A stretch of 64,000 bases of DNA from Hemileia vastatrix (Eukaryota > Basidiomycota > Pucciniomycetes > Pucciniales > Zaghouaniaceae): assembly GCA_030280995.1 (NCBI GenBank), contig JASXTE010000002.1, positions 30,206,683 through 30,270,682 on the forward strand, given 5' to 3'. Shown piece by piece: positions 34,017 through 44,700 of the stretch. The notes below the pieces were generated by a model. The model ran no database searches, was not told the origin of the DNA, and worked only from the letters and a program-made list of their open reading frames with translations. Within the stretch, counting starts at the first letter, position 1; the number at the start of each line of letters is the position of its first letter. The translations under genes and the position numbers were made by a program.

Positions 34017-34133
34017 TGTAGCACGGTGTCAGCCTGTAGAACTCCGGAAAGAACCGGAGAACAGGGGACGCCGCGACTACAGTCTATATACATTCGCACA
34101 CATAACTAAGTACATAGTCCTAGTGACTTAACA
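34017..34133 (-). mobile_element. Copia-2 5' LTR (117 bp)
   Basis: On the minus strand it runs from TGTTAAGTCACTAGGA to GTGCTACA. It matches the 3' LTR at 29018-29191 once the 57-bp duplication there is removed. LTRs this short are at the lower limit for Ty1/copia. Confidence 0.88.
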
Positions 34134-34138
34134 GTTTG

Positions 34139-34883
34139 CACGTGGTGTCATACACATACTACGCCACTGTTTTCTTCGGCCCTATGCTTATATATTCATT
34201 TCCAACTCTTCTCTATTTTTATTATTATTTAAGATCATTCGCCTATCAATCATGAAACTGCATTCCTTTTTATTTTGCGAAATGCGTGTAAGCTTTATTT
34301 GAAGATATCCCTTCATGTTTCTTTGTTATTTTTTACTCTTTAATTCTAACGGGGTTCTATTTTTAAGTTATATTACTAATAACTTTTTTTCCTATCCACT
34401 CGCCATTGACTCAATTGCTTAAACTGGTCAAATATCTTGAGTATAATTTAAAATTTAAAATACCTTGATTTCAATGTTGATAAAAGCGCTCGATTTCTTT
34501 CACGAATTGATATAATCATTGTTACAATCTGCACTGCGCTTACACATTTATTTTTATTGGTTGTATTGCATTTATGCTAAATCTAAGTTGAATTATATCA
34601 CTCAGAGTTGATTCATGCTCGTCAATTTTTAGAAAAATTTCGGTTTAGTTTAAATACTTAGCATTCTTAACGATATTGGATAGTCTACAGATATAAAAAA
34701 TCCATCTATGAATAATTTTATGGTTCAGTAAATCTACGTGTTTTTCTAAAAATATTTATTTTTTTGATTTTTTTTCCCAAATAGCTTTCTTTCTGGGAAG
34801 AAGTATGTATAATCTGAATAATTTATCCTACTTTTCAACTTTAGCTGATAATCTCAGACTTGACCTCTATTAGTCTTATGAAG
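34139..34883. other. Intergenic DNA, probably host
   Basis: No repeat or coding feature is recognised between the Copia-2 target site and the 3' end of the secreted-protein gene. Confidence 0.45.
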
Positions 34884-35743
34884 TCAATTATATTTTTTCT
34901 GAGCTTCTTCTAAAGATTGTTTTTCAAAAGATCCTGTATTTCCTGAATTTTAAATGAAGAGAAGGTACATTATTGAGTATTTCAGAGAATTTAAAATGAA
35001 TCTTATCAGCATTTCAGAATCAGACATTCAAAAAGTAATTGGTCAAAAAAGCTCACCACTCTTGACTTTAGACGAATCTTCTTCTTTAATGGAATAATCT
35101 CCCGCTGTATACATAGCAGGGCATGATGGTAAATAATTTTTGTTTTTTATGAATTAAAGAATCAATATCGTCATCTGGCGAAAATGCGCAGAGTAATAAG
35201 TTATCTTCAAGTAAAAAGCTTACGTTTTTTGGAGCGAGACACTACTGTATTATCCGCGAATTCGAGTGCTGCATCTTTAAAAGAAAGAATGAAAGGGTAC
35301 AATATTAGGTCAAAAATTTACTTCTTTACAAAATTTTTGTAAGATTTGATAAGTGCATTTTCTGTCCAAAAATGATTGTTTTTGCGCTCACTGGTAGAAG
35401 AAAAGGTGTTAAGTTTGGATTTTTTGAAAGATAGATTTTTTTTTTCATAAACGAAAAGATCAAACAATATACTCATTAGCTCATATGAGAGAACCGAGAG
35501 AGAATAAATCAACTTACTCTACTTAGCATCTTCGTCTGACCTAAAATTCTAAATAGTAATTTGAAAGAAGACCAACTTACCGGGATACTTCATTTTTAAA
35601 TGTTCACCTTTCGAAAAATCAATAATCACTTTTTGGCCAGAGCGCTTTTTTAGCACTTGACGTATTTTAGAACAACACGCAGGATTGTATATTTGCAAGG
35701 CAAACAAAATAAAGAATATTAGGAATAAATTTTTTTTATCCAT
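34884..35743 (-). CDS. Putative small secreted protein, four exons, 106 aa
   Basis: Exon 1 is 35743-35581 (54 codons plus one base), exon 2 35274-35224, exon 3 35104-35057 and exon 4 34942-34884 with TGA at 34886-34884. All three introns are in phase 1 with GT...AG borders (donors GTAAGT, GTAAGC, GTGAGC; acceptors AAAG, ACAG, TCAG), and the joined frame is open throughout. Residues 1-24 (MDKKNLFLIFFILFALQIYN then PACC) form a textbook signal peptide. The mature part of about 82 residues is rich in Lys, Ser and Glu, with few cysteines. An alternative exon-3 acceptor near 35169 would give a different, shorter end. No known family is recognised. Small, secreted and intron-rich genes in repeat-rich DNA are typical of candidate effectors of plant-associated fungi, but that is inference. 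The only likely host gene in the window. Confidence 0.6.
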
Positions 35744-36472
35744 TGTGAGGAATCAAAAGCAAGAAACAAAAATGTAATTTTTTAATGAAGCGAGATATGT
35801 TAGTGAATATGAATAGCGAAATTATTTTTCTGAATGAGGAAATGAAGTCGACGGCAATAGGCTTTATTTACATGGAACAATTCCTCGATTCATGAGGAAA
35901 AAGTAAATGATTAGACTCATTTTTACTCATCTCCTCTAAAAAATAAATTTTTTATTAATTTATTGCTCAGGATCGCCCGCCCTTTAGACACAAAACTCAT
36001 CTGGTTTGGGCTAAAAAACTTGAAGCAAGATCTATGACTAACTTGGAGAGCATCCAAAATATTATTGAATATCATTAAAATAAGATTTTATTAATTTTTT
36101 AAGTTCGTTCGATCACCTAAACTTGAAGCTTTAAATAAGCACTAACAAACACGAAGTGAAACTTGAACTAAAAAGAAGCAATTCTACAAGCATAAGAAAG
36201 ATATAAAAGATAAGATAAATAAAAGTAAAACAAGATGGTAACGCGTGCTACTACGTGAGTTCGATAGCGTAGCCAAGGTAAATCATTCTTTATCGAATTT
36301 AATGAGTGAAGAAATAGTTCAAACACTATAAGGAGATGAAAGCTAGACAATGAGGGTGTAAGTTGCATCGAACGTTCCTTCAACACTGTACAAACAATAA
36401 TAAAGGCTAGAAAACAGATGAGAACTAGAAACCTATCTTTACTTGCAAAACTGACTGATGAGTAGAGAACAT
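35744..36472. other. Intergenic DNA upstream of the secreted-protein gene
   Basis: This would hold the promoter of the minus-strand gene ending at 34884. No clear TATA box, repeat or gene is seen. A 72-codon minus-strand open stretch (36386-36168) has no supporting features. Confidence 0.4.
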
Positions 36473-36475
36473 ATT

Positions 36476-36673
36476 AGGGGGTAACAAAGTTAGAAATCCT
36501 CCATTTCAAAATACCTCTTTTTTCCACCAAATCAACCATGATTATTTTTAAAATATTCCATCTTTCGCCCCAAAACCACCTTTTTACTGAGAATAAAGAT
36601 CGAATTCGTGGCTTTTTTTTTGTGCTTACAAATACATTTTAAATAATTACAAATTTCTAACTTTGATACCCCC
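36476..36673. mobile_element. Harbinger-like MITE 1 (198 bp), TSD ATT
   Basis: The ends read AGGGGGTAACAAAGTTAGAAAT and its near-exact inverse (one mismatch in the first 22 bp). ATT flanks both sides (36473-36475 and 36674-36676). It has the same AGGGGGT tip and 3-bp AAT/ATT target as the full Harbinger elements, but no coding sequence. Confidence 0.85.
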
Positions 36674-36676
36674 TAT

Positions 36677-36878
36677 TAGGGGGTGTCAGGCATGGCAAAT
36701 GTGAAAACACATTAAATTCATTTCTAGTCACAAAAAAATAGGAACCACATCTATATTAGGTCATCAAAAGAAGGATATTTAACAGTTAAATTTAATATAG
36801 TTAGAAGTTTATAAGCTATTATTTTGATTGAAAAAATGAGATTTTCTTATGGCTGATTTGCAATTTTTGACACCCCCT
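36677..36878. mobile_element. Harbinger-like MITE 2 (202 bp), TSD ATT, abutting MITE 1
   Basis: The ends read AGGGGGTGTCA in inverted orientation, the same tip as Harbinger-1 and -2. ATT lies on both sides (36674-36676, shared with MITE 1, and 36879-36881). The inner sequence differs from the autonomous copies. Confidence 0.85.
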
Positions 36879-36881
36879 ATT

Positions 36882-37129
36882 TTAAAGTCAGATAAGATAC
36901 TGTCAAAATACTAGCCCATCACCAACTGAAACAAAAAATGCAGGACAATACTTTTCTCACTCAACTTAGCCATGTCTTGAAAGCTCACCTTCATCTGATT
37001 TAGTTCTACTACTATTTCTACAAATTTTAATTGAATACACAGGAGAAAAAATCAGTGAAATAGACGTCTAGTTGTTTTTTTGGTTTCTGGTTGTGACCCT
37101 GTGTGTGATTCTATAGATGATGCTGACTT
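36882..37129. other. Short unique stretch with a gene-relic fragment
   Basis: About 250 bp. Its end (37085-37128) resembles, on the minus strand, the Gln-rich N-terminal segment of the relic at 28333-28136 (shared pattern around GTGATTCTATAGATG / GTGATTCTGTAGATG), suggesting a second remnant of that gene family. Confidence 0.35.
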
Positions 37130-37494
37130 ACTACGCACCAAGTAAGATATCCCTGATGGGGATATCCAGAAAAAGTTGAGGATATTTTAGGGAGGGACAT
37201 AAGGTAAGAAAAATAAAGATATAAAAAGTAAGTGTGAAAAAAATAAGTGTAAGAAAAATCATTTTCAACAATTAGAATTTTTTTTTTCAAAAAAAATTGT
37301 TAAATAACAGAAAAAAAATTGCCATGCTTGCAAGATATTTTCCTTACATTTATTTTTCTCACATATTTTTTTTGCACATATCTTCCTTACCCATATTTTT
37401 CTCACACATATTTTTCTATCCTAAAGTCTCTCCCTACAATATCCCCAACTTGTACTGGATATCCCCATCAAGGAAATCTTACTTGGTGTGTAGT
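37130..37494. mobile_element. Foldback-type element (365 bp) with about 70-bp inverted repeats
   Basis: The left end (ACTACGCACCAAGTAAG...) and the right end are inverted copies over about 70 bp, including GATGGGGATATCCAG on both sides. The interior is also loosely palindromic, so the whole element can fold back. No gene; the target duplication is unclear. Confidence 0.7.
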
Positions 37495-37555
37495 GTCTGA
37501 GCCCAATTCTGTTTATTTTTCCACTTTAAAACTCACCCATTTTTTTTAGTTCTTG

Positions 37556-38336
37556 TCAGAAGGTTCCGTTTGGTCTAGAAGATTTAATGGCAGTCCAACA
37601 GTGGTGAAAGGTGGGAAACTCAAGCTTTCAAAAGGTATGTCAGCCAGGCTACTAGACTTACCCAAAAAATAATTAATTATTTACTAGGATGAAGCCACCC
37701 CTTTATTTCTTATTTTATTAATTAAATTTACTTTATAATTTACTTACAATAACTTAGATAATTGGAATAAGTAAAAATCAAGTAAATATTTAATTTTAAA
37801 TGTCCCTCATATTTTTATCCCCTTACAGCATCATCAGGAAAGTCAAGAGGTGAAATAAAAATATATTAATACTAAGTATTAAATCAAATTTATTTTATTT
37901 AAAAGTGACACTTACAGGAACTTTAAAAAAATCCAATAATTTAATATATACAATAAATACATTATATTGATACATTCTTTATAGAACTATCTTAATATTT
38001 GCAATATCTTATTGTGGAATTTTCTTTTCTCTCATTCTCCTGTATATAGATTTTTTTAACTCTGTGGTTTCTCTCCTTTTTGCCCATATAAGGCCTCCCA
38101 TTTTTGTTGTTTTTTCCTCATTATTTACTTAATTATAATTTATTATATACAATCAATCACTTCCATTACTACTATTACTGTTTTAGTATTTACAACTGCC
38201 TATTTCTCATCCTTAGAAGTAATAATAATGATATCTTTTTACCTTTTAACTTGAGTGATTAACTATAAAAGATAAAAATTACTTACCCTCCTTAAAATCT
38301 TGAGTATTCTATTTTTCACCGCCATTGGACCACTTT
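37556..38336 (-). mobile_element. TIR element copy 2 (inverted), split by Gypsy-B2
   Basis: Starts TGTCAGAAGGTTCC and is the reverse complement of the element at 26069-26815 over about 700 bp. Its other inverted repeat is missing at 38336, where the Gypsy-B2 5' LTR starts. The continuation (TTCTAGACC...GGGACTTCTAACA) reappears at 62117-62153 directly after the Gypsy-B2 3' LTR. Confidence 0.7.
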
Positions 38337-39400
38337 TGTGGTCTTCCAAAATTGGCAGAGGACTTTGTTGGTCTATTTGGTGCAGTTTGTGTATGTCTTA
38401 ATTGACATTGGTTGAAGAATTATGTGTTATTTTGGTTTTATTCAGTGAATATTGGGACTATGAGTATATGGGTACTACCATTGGATAGTACTCGTATTTA
38501 TATATATTTGATTTTTTAATGATATTTATCATATTCTAATATTTAAGGGGTCATTTCCTCTTTTTTCATTTCTATAAGATAGCTGTTAAATTTAGTTTTT
38601 TGTGTTTTATGGGCTAAACTTAAGTCTTAGGGTTAAGTGCTTATTACCATTAAGTAGAGCTAATTTGGCTCTATATTTTATGTAACAATTTTGTCATAGC
38701 TTAATTTTGTGTTTTAAGGATTTTAGTAGTAGTGGTGGATTTTTCTAAGTTTTTTTGGCTTTATTAGATGTTTTTGGTGGTTTTCTGGCTTAAGGGAGGT
38801 CTGCCTGCCTCAGTCCTAGAAGGCTGGGGAGTGTTTCTGGAGGGTTTTTATTCAATTTGGCTGTCAAAAGCGCTAAATTAGTTTCTGTGCAGGGATTTTT
38901 AGATAGGTGGTCTGTGTGTACATACGGGAGAAGACAGTTTGGCAAAAAGTTAATTATCATACAACCATCTGGTAGTTATATCATTGTTTCTCACTCAGTT
39001 GTCACTGTTTTTTTGCCACAATTGGCTTTGCTTGTTGCAATGTTAGTTCTTCATTTAACCTACTTTTGGAAACTGATTTCTCTGTTGTAGCTTTGCAATC
39101 TACATCAAGTATTTTTGCTGTGTTTGTGCAACAAGTGCACTGTGTCTCTGGTTTCAGGTGTGGATTTCTCTGAATTTCAGGTTTTCTGGTTCTTTGTTTC
39201 TCAGTGGTCTGCTTTTGGGTAATGTCTTGAATTGTAAATCAGTCAAGAATTGTGTTGGAATGGGTATTGTAACAGCCTCTAATTTGCTGTAGCAAATAAA
39301 TCTAACCTTGTATTTCTCAAAGGGACAGGAGGTTTTCTCTCCAGTTTTACTCCAACTCCCTTGATAAAGGCCTATAGCTAGTGCTATAGGATTGTTAAAT
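38337..39400 (+). mobile_element. Gypsy-B2 5' LTR (about 1064 bp)
   Basis: Begins TGTGGTCTTCC and is collinear with 61052-62116 and with 22726-23796. Followed three bases later by a tRNA-like primer-binding site. Confidence 0.8.
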
Positions 39401-39403
39401 TTC

Positions 39404-39421
39404 TGGCACCCAATGTGGGGA
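39404..39421 (+). promoter_or_regulatory. Gypsy-B2 primer-binding site, tRNA-Lys-like
   Basis: TGGCACCCAATGTGGGGA follows the 5' LTR. It matches, in 15 of 18 positions as I recall it, the primer-binding site complementary to one class of eukaryotic tRNA-Lys (TGGCGCCCAACGTGGGGC). Two of the three differences are transitions of the kind expected from decay. Confidence 0.65.
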
Positions 39422-39506
39422 GAGAATTTTTTAGCTTTTTGAACTTTCTGTTACTTTTGGACTCACTTCTGTGGTAAGAGGTTGGTTTTCTGGAATCTAT
39501 TGGACC

Positions 39507-39642
39507 ATGGCTCTTGGACCCTCTTTCTATAGTGGTGGTAGTGGCACTGTTGGTGCTACTGAGGATGATAATCTTTCTGTTTCTATTAGGCCTTCTGTCA
39601 GTATCAAGTCCTGGAATGGCCTATTTTTATGGTGGAGGATGT
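39507..39642 (+). pseudogene. Gypsy-B2 Gag, N-terminal fragment
   Basis: An ATG at 39507 opens MALGPSFYSGGSG and continues to the Gypsy-C insertion at 39643. A run of five T just before it is one base short of what would keep the frame into the Gag continuation at 47954. The target duplication GATGT (39638-39642 and 47954-47958) joins the two halves. Confidence 0.65.
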
Positions 39643-40445
39643 TGTCACGCGCCACGTGACACTCAAGGCAAAAGCAGCTCATTAAATCAATAATAAGGGG
39701 CTCAAATCTATACTCAAAGCGCAGAAAGCAATTTTCCATAGCAACTGCGACTTTCCTTTGTGTACTCGCTATTAAACCGCGCTAGTATAAACTCTAAATC
39801 TAAATTAGTCAATTTCTCAATAGTGTGTCTTAGTCTTTTTCTCAATAAGCGACTCACAGCGCAATAATCAATATAATAGTACATTAAAAGGTTTATGAAA
39901 TGTCTGTGGGTTATTAAGGGGTAGTGAGCATGGACGGAATGGTTAGTGAAGGATTAAGGGGTTAATGGATGTTAGTGAGGAGGGTCCAGGTGTAACTGAT
40001 ATATTTTAAATGGTTTGTGGTGGGCGGAATAGTGGATGGGTATGAGGTCAATGCGAGGAGGAGTAAAGGATATAAAAAGGGTTGGGTTTTTGGTTTGATA
40101 TTCCTTAGAATTAAATTATAAAATGTATTTATAGTTAATAGTGAAAAAACTCTAAAGTGAAAATCATTATTATTGTATCTTTCCTTATTTTCTCAATAAT
40201 CATTTCTAAATCCTAAATCTTTGATTGTTGAGTTTCCAACCCTTCGTGAGATCTTAAGAATTTTAATATTACCTTTCGATTATATTAGAACCCTTCTCAA
40301 ACATAACTCTAAGCAGTAGTTCTTCCTTCGAGTCATCTTCCAATCACTTCCTCAAACCATCCCTCTGTGCTTCAAAGAAGTATCTAAACCTTTCATCTCA
40401 CTTGCAGGAACATCCTCGACCTTGTGTGTAGGTCCTCCAGTGACA
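39643..40445 (+). mobile_element. Gypsy-C 5' LTR (803 bp)
   Basis: Runs from TGTCACGCGCC to CAGTGACA. Contains the TATA box at 40071 and the presumed transcript start near 40107. The tips themselves form a 6-bp inverted repeat (TGTCAC/GTGACA). Confidence 0.95.
40071..40118 (+). promoter_or_regulatory. Gypsy-C LTR promoter: TATA box and presumed transcript 5' end
   Basis: TATAAAAA at 40071-40078 is followed 36 bases downstream by AGAATTAAATTA (40107-40118). That distance fits the initiation window of a fungal or animal-like TATA promoter. The 12-mer is the exact complement of 40449-40460. Confidence 0.65.
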
Positions 40446-40460
40446 GTTTAATTTAATTCT
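40446..40460 (+). promoter_or_regulatory. Gypsy-C primer-binding region, self-priming type
   Basis: The bases after the 5' LTR do not start with TGG and match no tRNA end I know. TAATTTAATTCT (40449-40460) is the perfect reverse complement of AGAATTAAATTA at 40107-40118, the presumed 5' end of the element's own RNA. This is the arrangement of the self-priming Tf1 retrotransposon of fission yeast. Confidence 0.65.
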
Positions 40461-40521
40461 CCGTAGTTCTCATTCTTTGCACTACTACATCTCTTTTCAG
40501 GTGTTTCTCTAAATTCTTAAA

Positions 40522-41709
40522 ATGGCACCTGTTCAATGCACTCCTCCTACAGGCGCAACTACTAGATCTCACGCCAGAGGCAGGCCAACAACCACTAGGC
40601 CTGTTTCCCGCACTCACTCCTTGGAGCCACTCGACCTTAGGGAACGGCAACATTCAGTCCAATTGGTAGAAGACATCCCACAAGATTTCGATGATTCTAG
40701 TGATGATGAAGAAGGAGAGGATACAATGCACGAGGCACCATCCGCCACTGCTAATCACCCTTCTGGTCAACCTTCAGAACCTGGACCATCCAATTCTCTA
40801 GAAGATTTCATGAGACTTTTCATGAAGACCCTTTCAAATTCAACGTCTTCAGAGGGATCTAAATTCAAAACTCCTTCTATGAAATCTCCTGATAAATTTG
40901 ATGGAGAACATCCAGACAGATTGCGACCCTTCTTGCAAACCTGCAAGCTCCTGTTCCATAATAACCCTCAAACCTTCAATAACGACCGATTGAAGGTTGT
41001 TTATGCTTCTTCATTCCTGGCTGAGAAAGCAGCAAGATAGTTCGAACCTTATCTCCTCATGCTCTCTTCAACCAAAACCCACTTACTTATTAATAACTGG
41101 GATAAATTCGAAGACCAACTCTCCACGTTGTTTGGTGACCCTAATGAAATCGACAATGCAGAAATTGAACTTGATTTTCTTTGCATGAGTGATAATGGGA
41201 AAGCCTCTGAATATATCTCGAACTTCAGAGCGCTCCAAACTCAAGTAGGTTGGAATGATGCTGCCCTTAAGTATCATTTCAAAAAAGGACTTCCTTCGAG
41301 GATTCTGGATCAGTTAAATTTTCACGGTCAGAAGATGACTACTTTAACAGATTTAATGGATTGAACCCTCGAACTATACGGAATTTACCAAGGACGACTT
41401 CAACATTGTCGATACACCAACAAATCTCAAGGCTTAAGTTTCATATCGGGACCTTCTTCACACCCACAAACAACTCAATCCTCCTTGACTCAATCCAAAC
41501 CTATTAAGGGAAAGGACAAACCTCGACCGAAAAGCTTGACCCCAGGCAATATCAGTAAAGTACTGGATCCTAAAGGGGAACTTAAAGAAGCTGAGAGGAA
41601 GAGGAAAGCAGATAATGGGTTATGTATGTATTGTGGGGGTAAGCACAAGCTGGAAGATTGTGTAAAATTGAAGGAAAGAGAAGGTACTAGTTTGAAGTCA
41701 AAAAACTAG
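40522..41709 (+). pseudogene. Gypsy-C Gag, one frame with two nonsense codons
   Basis: The frame opens at ATG 40522 (MAPVQCTPPTGATTRS) and runs in a single phase to TAG at 41707, about 395 codons. It is interrupted by TAG at 41038-41040 (after EKAAR, where a tryptophan before FEP is expected from related Gags) and TGA at 41362-41364 (probably CGA originally). The acidic N-terminal part (DDSSDDEEGED) precedes the capsid region (SPDKFDGEHPDRLRPFLQTC). The zinc knuckle reads CMYCGGKHKLEDC, one residue shorter than the usual C-x2-C-x4-H-x4-C. The last codons form the frameshift site. Confidence 0.85.
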
Positions 41710-41743
41710 TAGATAGTTTACTTGTATGCAAAGCAAACTATCT
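41700..41743 (+). promoter_or_regulatory. Gypsy-C -1 ribosomal frameshift signal at the gag-pol junction
   Basis: A_AAA_AAC occupies 41700-41706 in the correct phase of gag (…AAA AAC TAG). The gag stop follows immediately at 41707. A -1 slip continues into the open pol frame (CTA GTA GAT...). Four bases after the heptamer, AGATAGTTT (41711-41719) pairs perfectly with AAACTATCT (41735-41743). Confidence 0.85.
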
Positions 41744-44700
41744 TATCTCTCCCAGTGCACAGAACCTCCATGTCTTAAGGACTGGAGTTGCCTTAAACCG
41801 CTTGAGATTTATTCTTTTTAAGGAGGATATTCCCTTCAGTTGTCTTATGGACTCTGGAGCTTCAATTTCTTTTGTCAGTTTATCTTTTGCCAAGAAGTTA
41901 CAGCTGACATTTACAGATATTGATCGAACTCCAATTTACTTGGTCAAATCAGAGGAACCCAAATATTGGGTCCGTAAGAAAGTTTTATGGGTTTTCAACT
42001 TTCCAAATTTTCCCCCCTTCAAGTGGGAATTATCAGTCTTGGACGCCCCAAGGATGGACAATACCATTCTTGGCCATGACTTTTTAACGCATTGGAATCC
42101 TGAAATTGATTGGACACGGGGATTGATCACCCCACGGACTAAGTATATTTCTGATTCTTCAATGCATATCAATAGGGAATTAAACAACCCGCCTTACAAT
42201 GTCCTGCTAGAAGACAAATCTCTGCCAGATGACTTGCAAGCATCTGATCTTTCTTTAAATAAGCAATTGGCTAACCCTTCTAGCTCAATGACTTCACTCG
42301 AAGAGGATTTAAATTGCCTCGAAGTAATTGAAATATGCTCTCTCAATTCTGGTCTTCCCACAACAGATTCTCTCGAAGATGATGAGGACAAAAAAATTGA
42401 CGTTGAAGCCATTAAATCCACTCTACCAGAACTCTATCATGATTTCCTCGATGTTTTTTCAATCCGCAAGGCCGATAAGTTACCACCTCATCGACCCTAC
42501 AACCATCAGATAGAGTTAATAGGTCCAGTACCTCTGGCAGGTCCTGTCTATTCCTTGTCAAAGGACGAATCTCAAGTTCTTTGAGACTACATTGCCGAGA
42601 ATGTAGCCAAAGGTTTCATCAGAGCTAGTAAATCTCCAACGGGCTCCCCTGTCCTCTTTGTAAAAAAGAAGGATGGTAGTCTTAGGTTGTGTGTTGACTA
42701 TAGAAAGCTCAACACAGTCACTAAGAAGAATGCATATCCTGTTCCTCCTATGTCATTGCTTCTTACCCTTTTTAATGGTGCTAATTTCTTTTCTAAAATT
42801 GATCTTAGAGGAGCTTACAATCATATTTGTATTGCGGAAGGTCATGAACAACTTACTGCAATGCGCACTAGATTTGGTAGTTTTGAATATTTAGTTATGC
42901 CTTTTATATTGTGTAACGCACCATCTACTTTTAAAACTTTTGTCAATGACATCTTTCAAGATGTTGTCAAAAAATTTGTTGTCTTCTATTTAGATGATAT
43001 TTTAATTTTCTAAAAGACACTGGATGAACATATTCATCATGTTCGACAGGTTTTAAATCGACTTCGAGATCACGGACTCTACGCCAAGCATAATAAACGT
43101 GAATTCAATCTTAAATCTATTGATTTTTTGGGTTTTACATTATCCACTGATGGTTTAGTCATGGACGACAAAAACGTTCAAAAGGTTCTCGAATGGCCTG
43201 AGCCCAAATCCGCTAAATCCCTCCAGGGATTTTTGGGTTTTGCAAATTTCTATAGAAGATTTATTAATGATTACTCTAAAACTATTTCCAATCTTACTGC
43301 TCTTCTTAGAAAAGATATTTCTTTTGTTTTTACTTTTACAGCACAAAAGGAATTCGAAGCATTGAAGATGGCATTCACCACAGCTCCAATTCTTCGACAC
43401 TTTGATCCTTCTGCTTTGACAATAGTCGAAACAGATGCAAGCGATTATGCTATCGCAGGGGTCATTTCTCAATATAATCCGGAAACAAAACTGTTTCATC
43501 CTGTTGCTTTTGAGTCACGCAAACTCATTGCAGCAGAATTAAATTATGAAATTCATGACAAAAAGCTTTTAGCTATTATTCATTGTCTTAAAAAATGGCG
43601 CTATTTTCTTCTCAGCTTAGATAGTCCTTTTCAAATTTTAACAGACCATAATGCTTTAAAATACTTCATGTCTTCCAAAGTGTTGACCAGGCGTCAAGCC
43701 AGGTGGGCTGAATTTCTGTCTGAATTTCCCTTTTCTATTTCCTATTGCCCAGGTAAGAACTGCATTGTCCCAGATATCTTGTCACATCGGGACGACATTT
43801 ACCCACAGAGGGGGGACAAATTTGCTGACAAAAATCCAGAAAATGTGAAATCAATCTTCAACGAATCAACTTAATTCGATGACAATTCAATCGTTTCAAA
43901 ATCCACTATCCAACATCCTCGAAGCTCAGTCGAAGGACGATTATTGTTTAGGGTTAAAAGACGAAATACTCTCGAAGCAAGGGGCCAAAAGATTTAGTAT
44001 TGAATCAAGTCTATTAGTCTTCCAAGGTAGAGTAGTCATACCCAACAACAATGAGATAAAATTATGGATTTTCAATAGTTGACATGATTCTCCATTAGCT
44101 GGTCATTTTGGGGTTGATAAAACCTACCAGTTAATAGCGAGAGATTTCTTCTGGCCAGGTATGACCAGGGAAATCAAGGCCTATATAAAATCTTGTTACA
44201 AATGTAATAGGAATAAGGCTCCCCGTCACCGGAAGTATGGGTTGCTTCAACCACTTCCTATTCCCTCTAAACCTTGGGAATCTTTATTGATGGATTTTAT
44301 TTCTCAACTTCCTCTTTCTAATAATTTTGATGCTATATTAGTAATAGTAGATAGATTTTCAAAAATGTCTATTTTCATTAAAACCACTACTACTGCTACT
44401 GCAGAAGATTTGTCAATATTGTTTCTAGAATATGTATTTTCCAAACACGGCTTACCTAATGATATTATTTCAGATAGAGGCTCATTGTTTGTATCCACAT
44501 TATGGACTCAACTGTGTCGACAACTCAATATCACGAGGAATCTCTCCACAGCCTATCATCCCAAAACCAATGGGCAAACAGAAAGGGTCAACCAAATCCT
44601 CGAACAATACCTTCGAATGTATGTCAGTTACCAACAAGACGATTGGACCACATGGTTACCATTGGCCAAATTTGCTTATAATAACTCGTCTCATTCTTTG

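Larger units (their letters stand above)
29018..34133 (-). mobile_element. Copia-2: complete but decayed Ty1/copia element (5116 bp), TSD GTTTG
   Basis: Target duplications GTTTG lie at 29013-29017 and 34134-34138. Read on the minus strand: 5' LTR (34133-34017), leader, gag (33917-32475), protease, integrase, RT, RNase H (to 29366), a polypurine tract (AAGTGGGGGGA) and 3' LTR (29191-29018). The gene order is that of Ty1/copia. All coding regions carry stops or frame breaks. Confidence 0.92.

Noticed and set aside
36168..36386. Minus-strand 72-codon open stretch
   Set aside because: No signal, splice context or homologue recognised; it could be noise in AT-rich DNA.
40446..40463. tRNA primer-binding site in Gypsy-C
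   Set aside because: No TGG start or match to a known tRNA end; the self-complementary 12-mer explains the site better.
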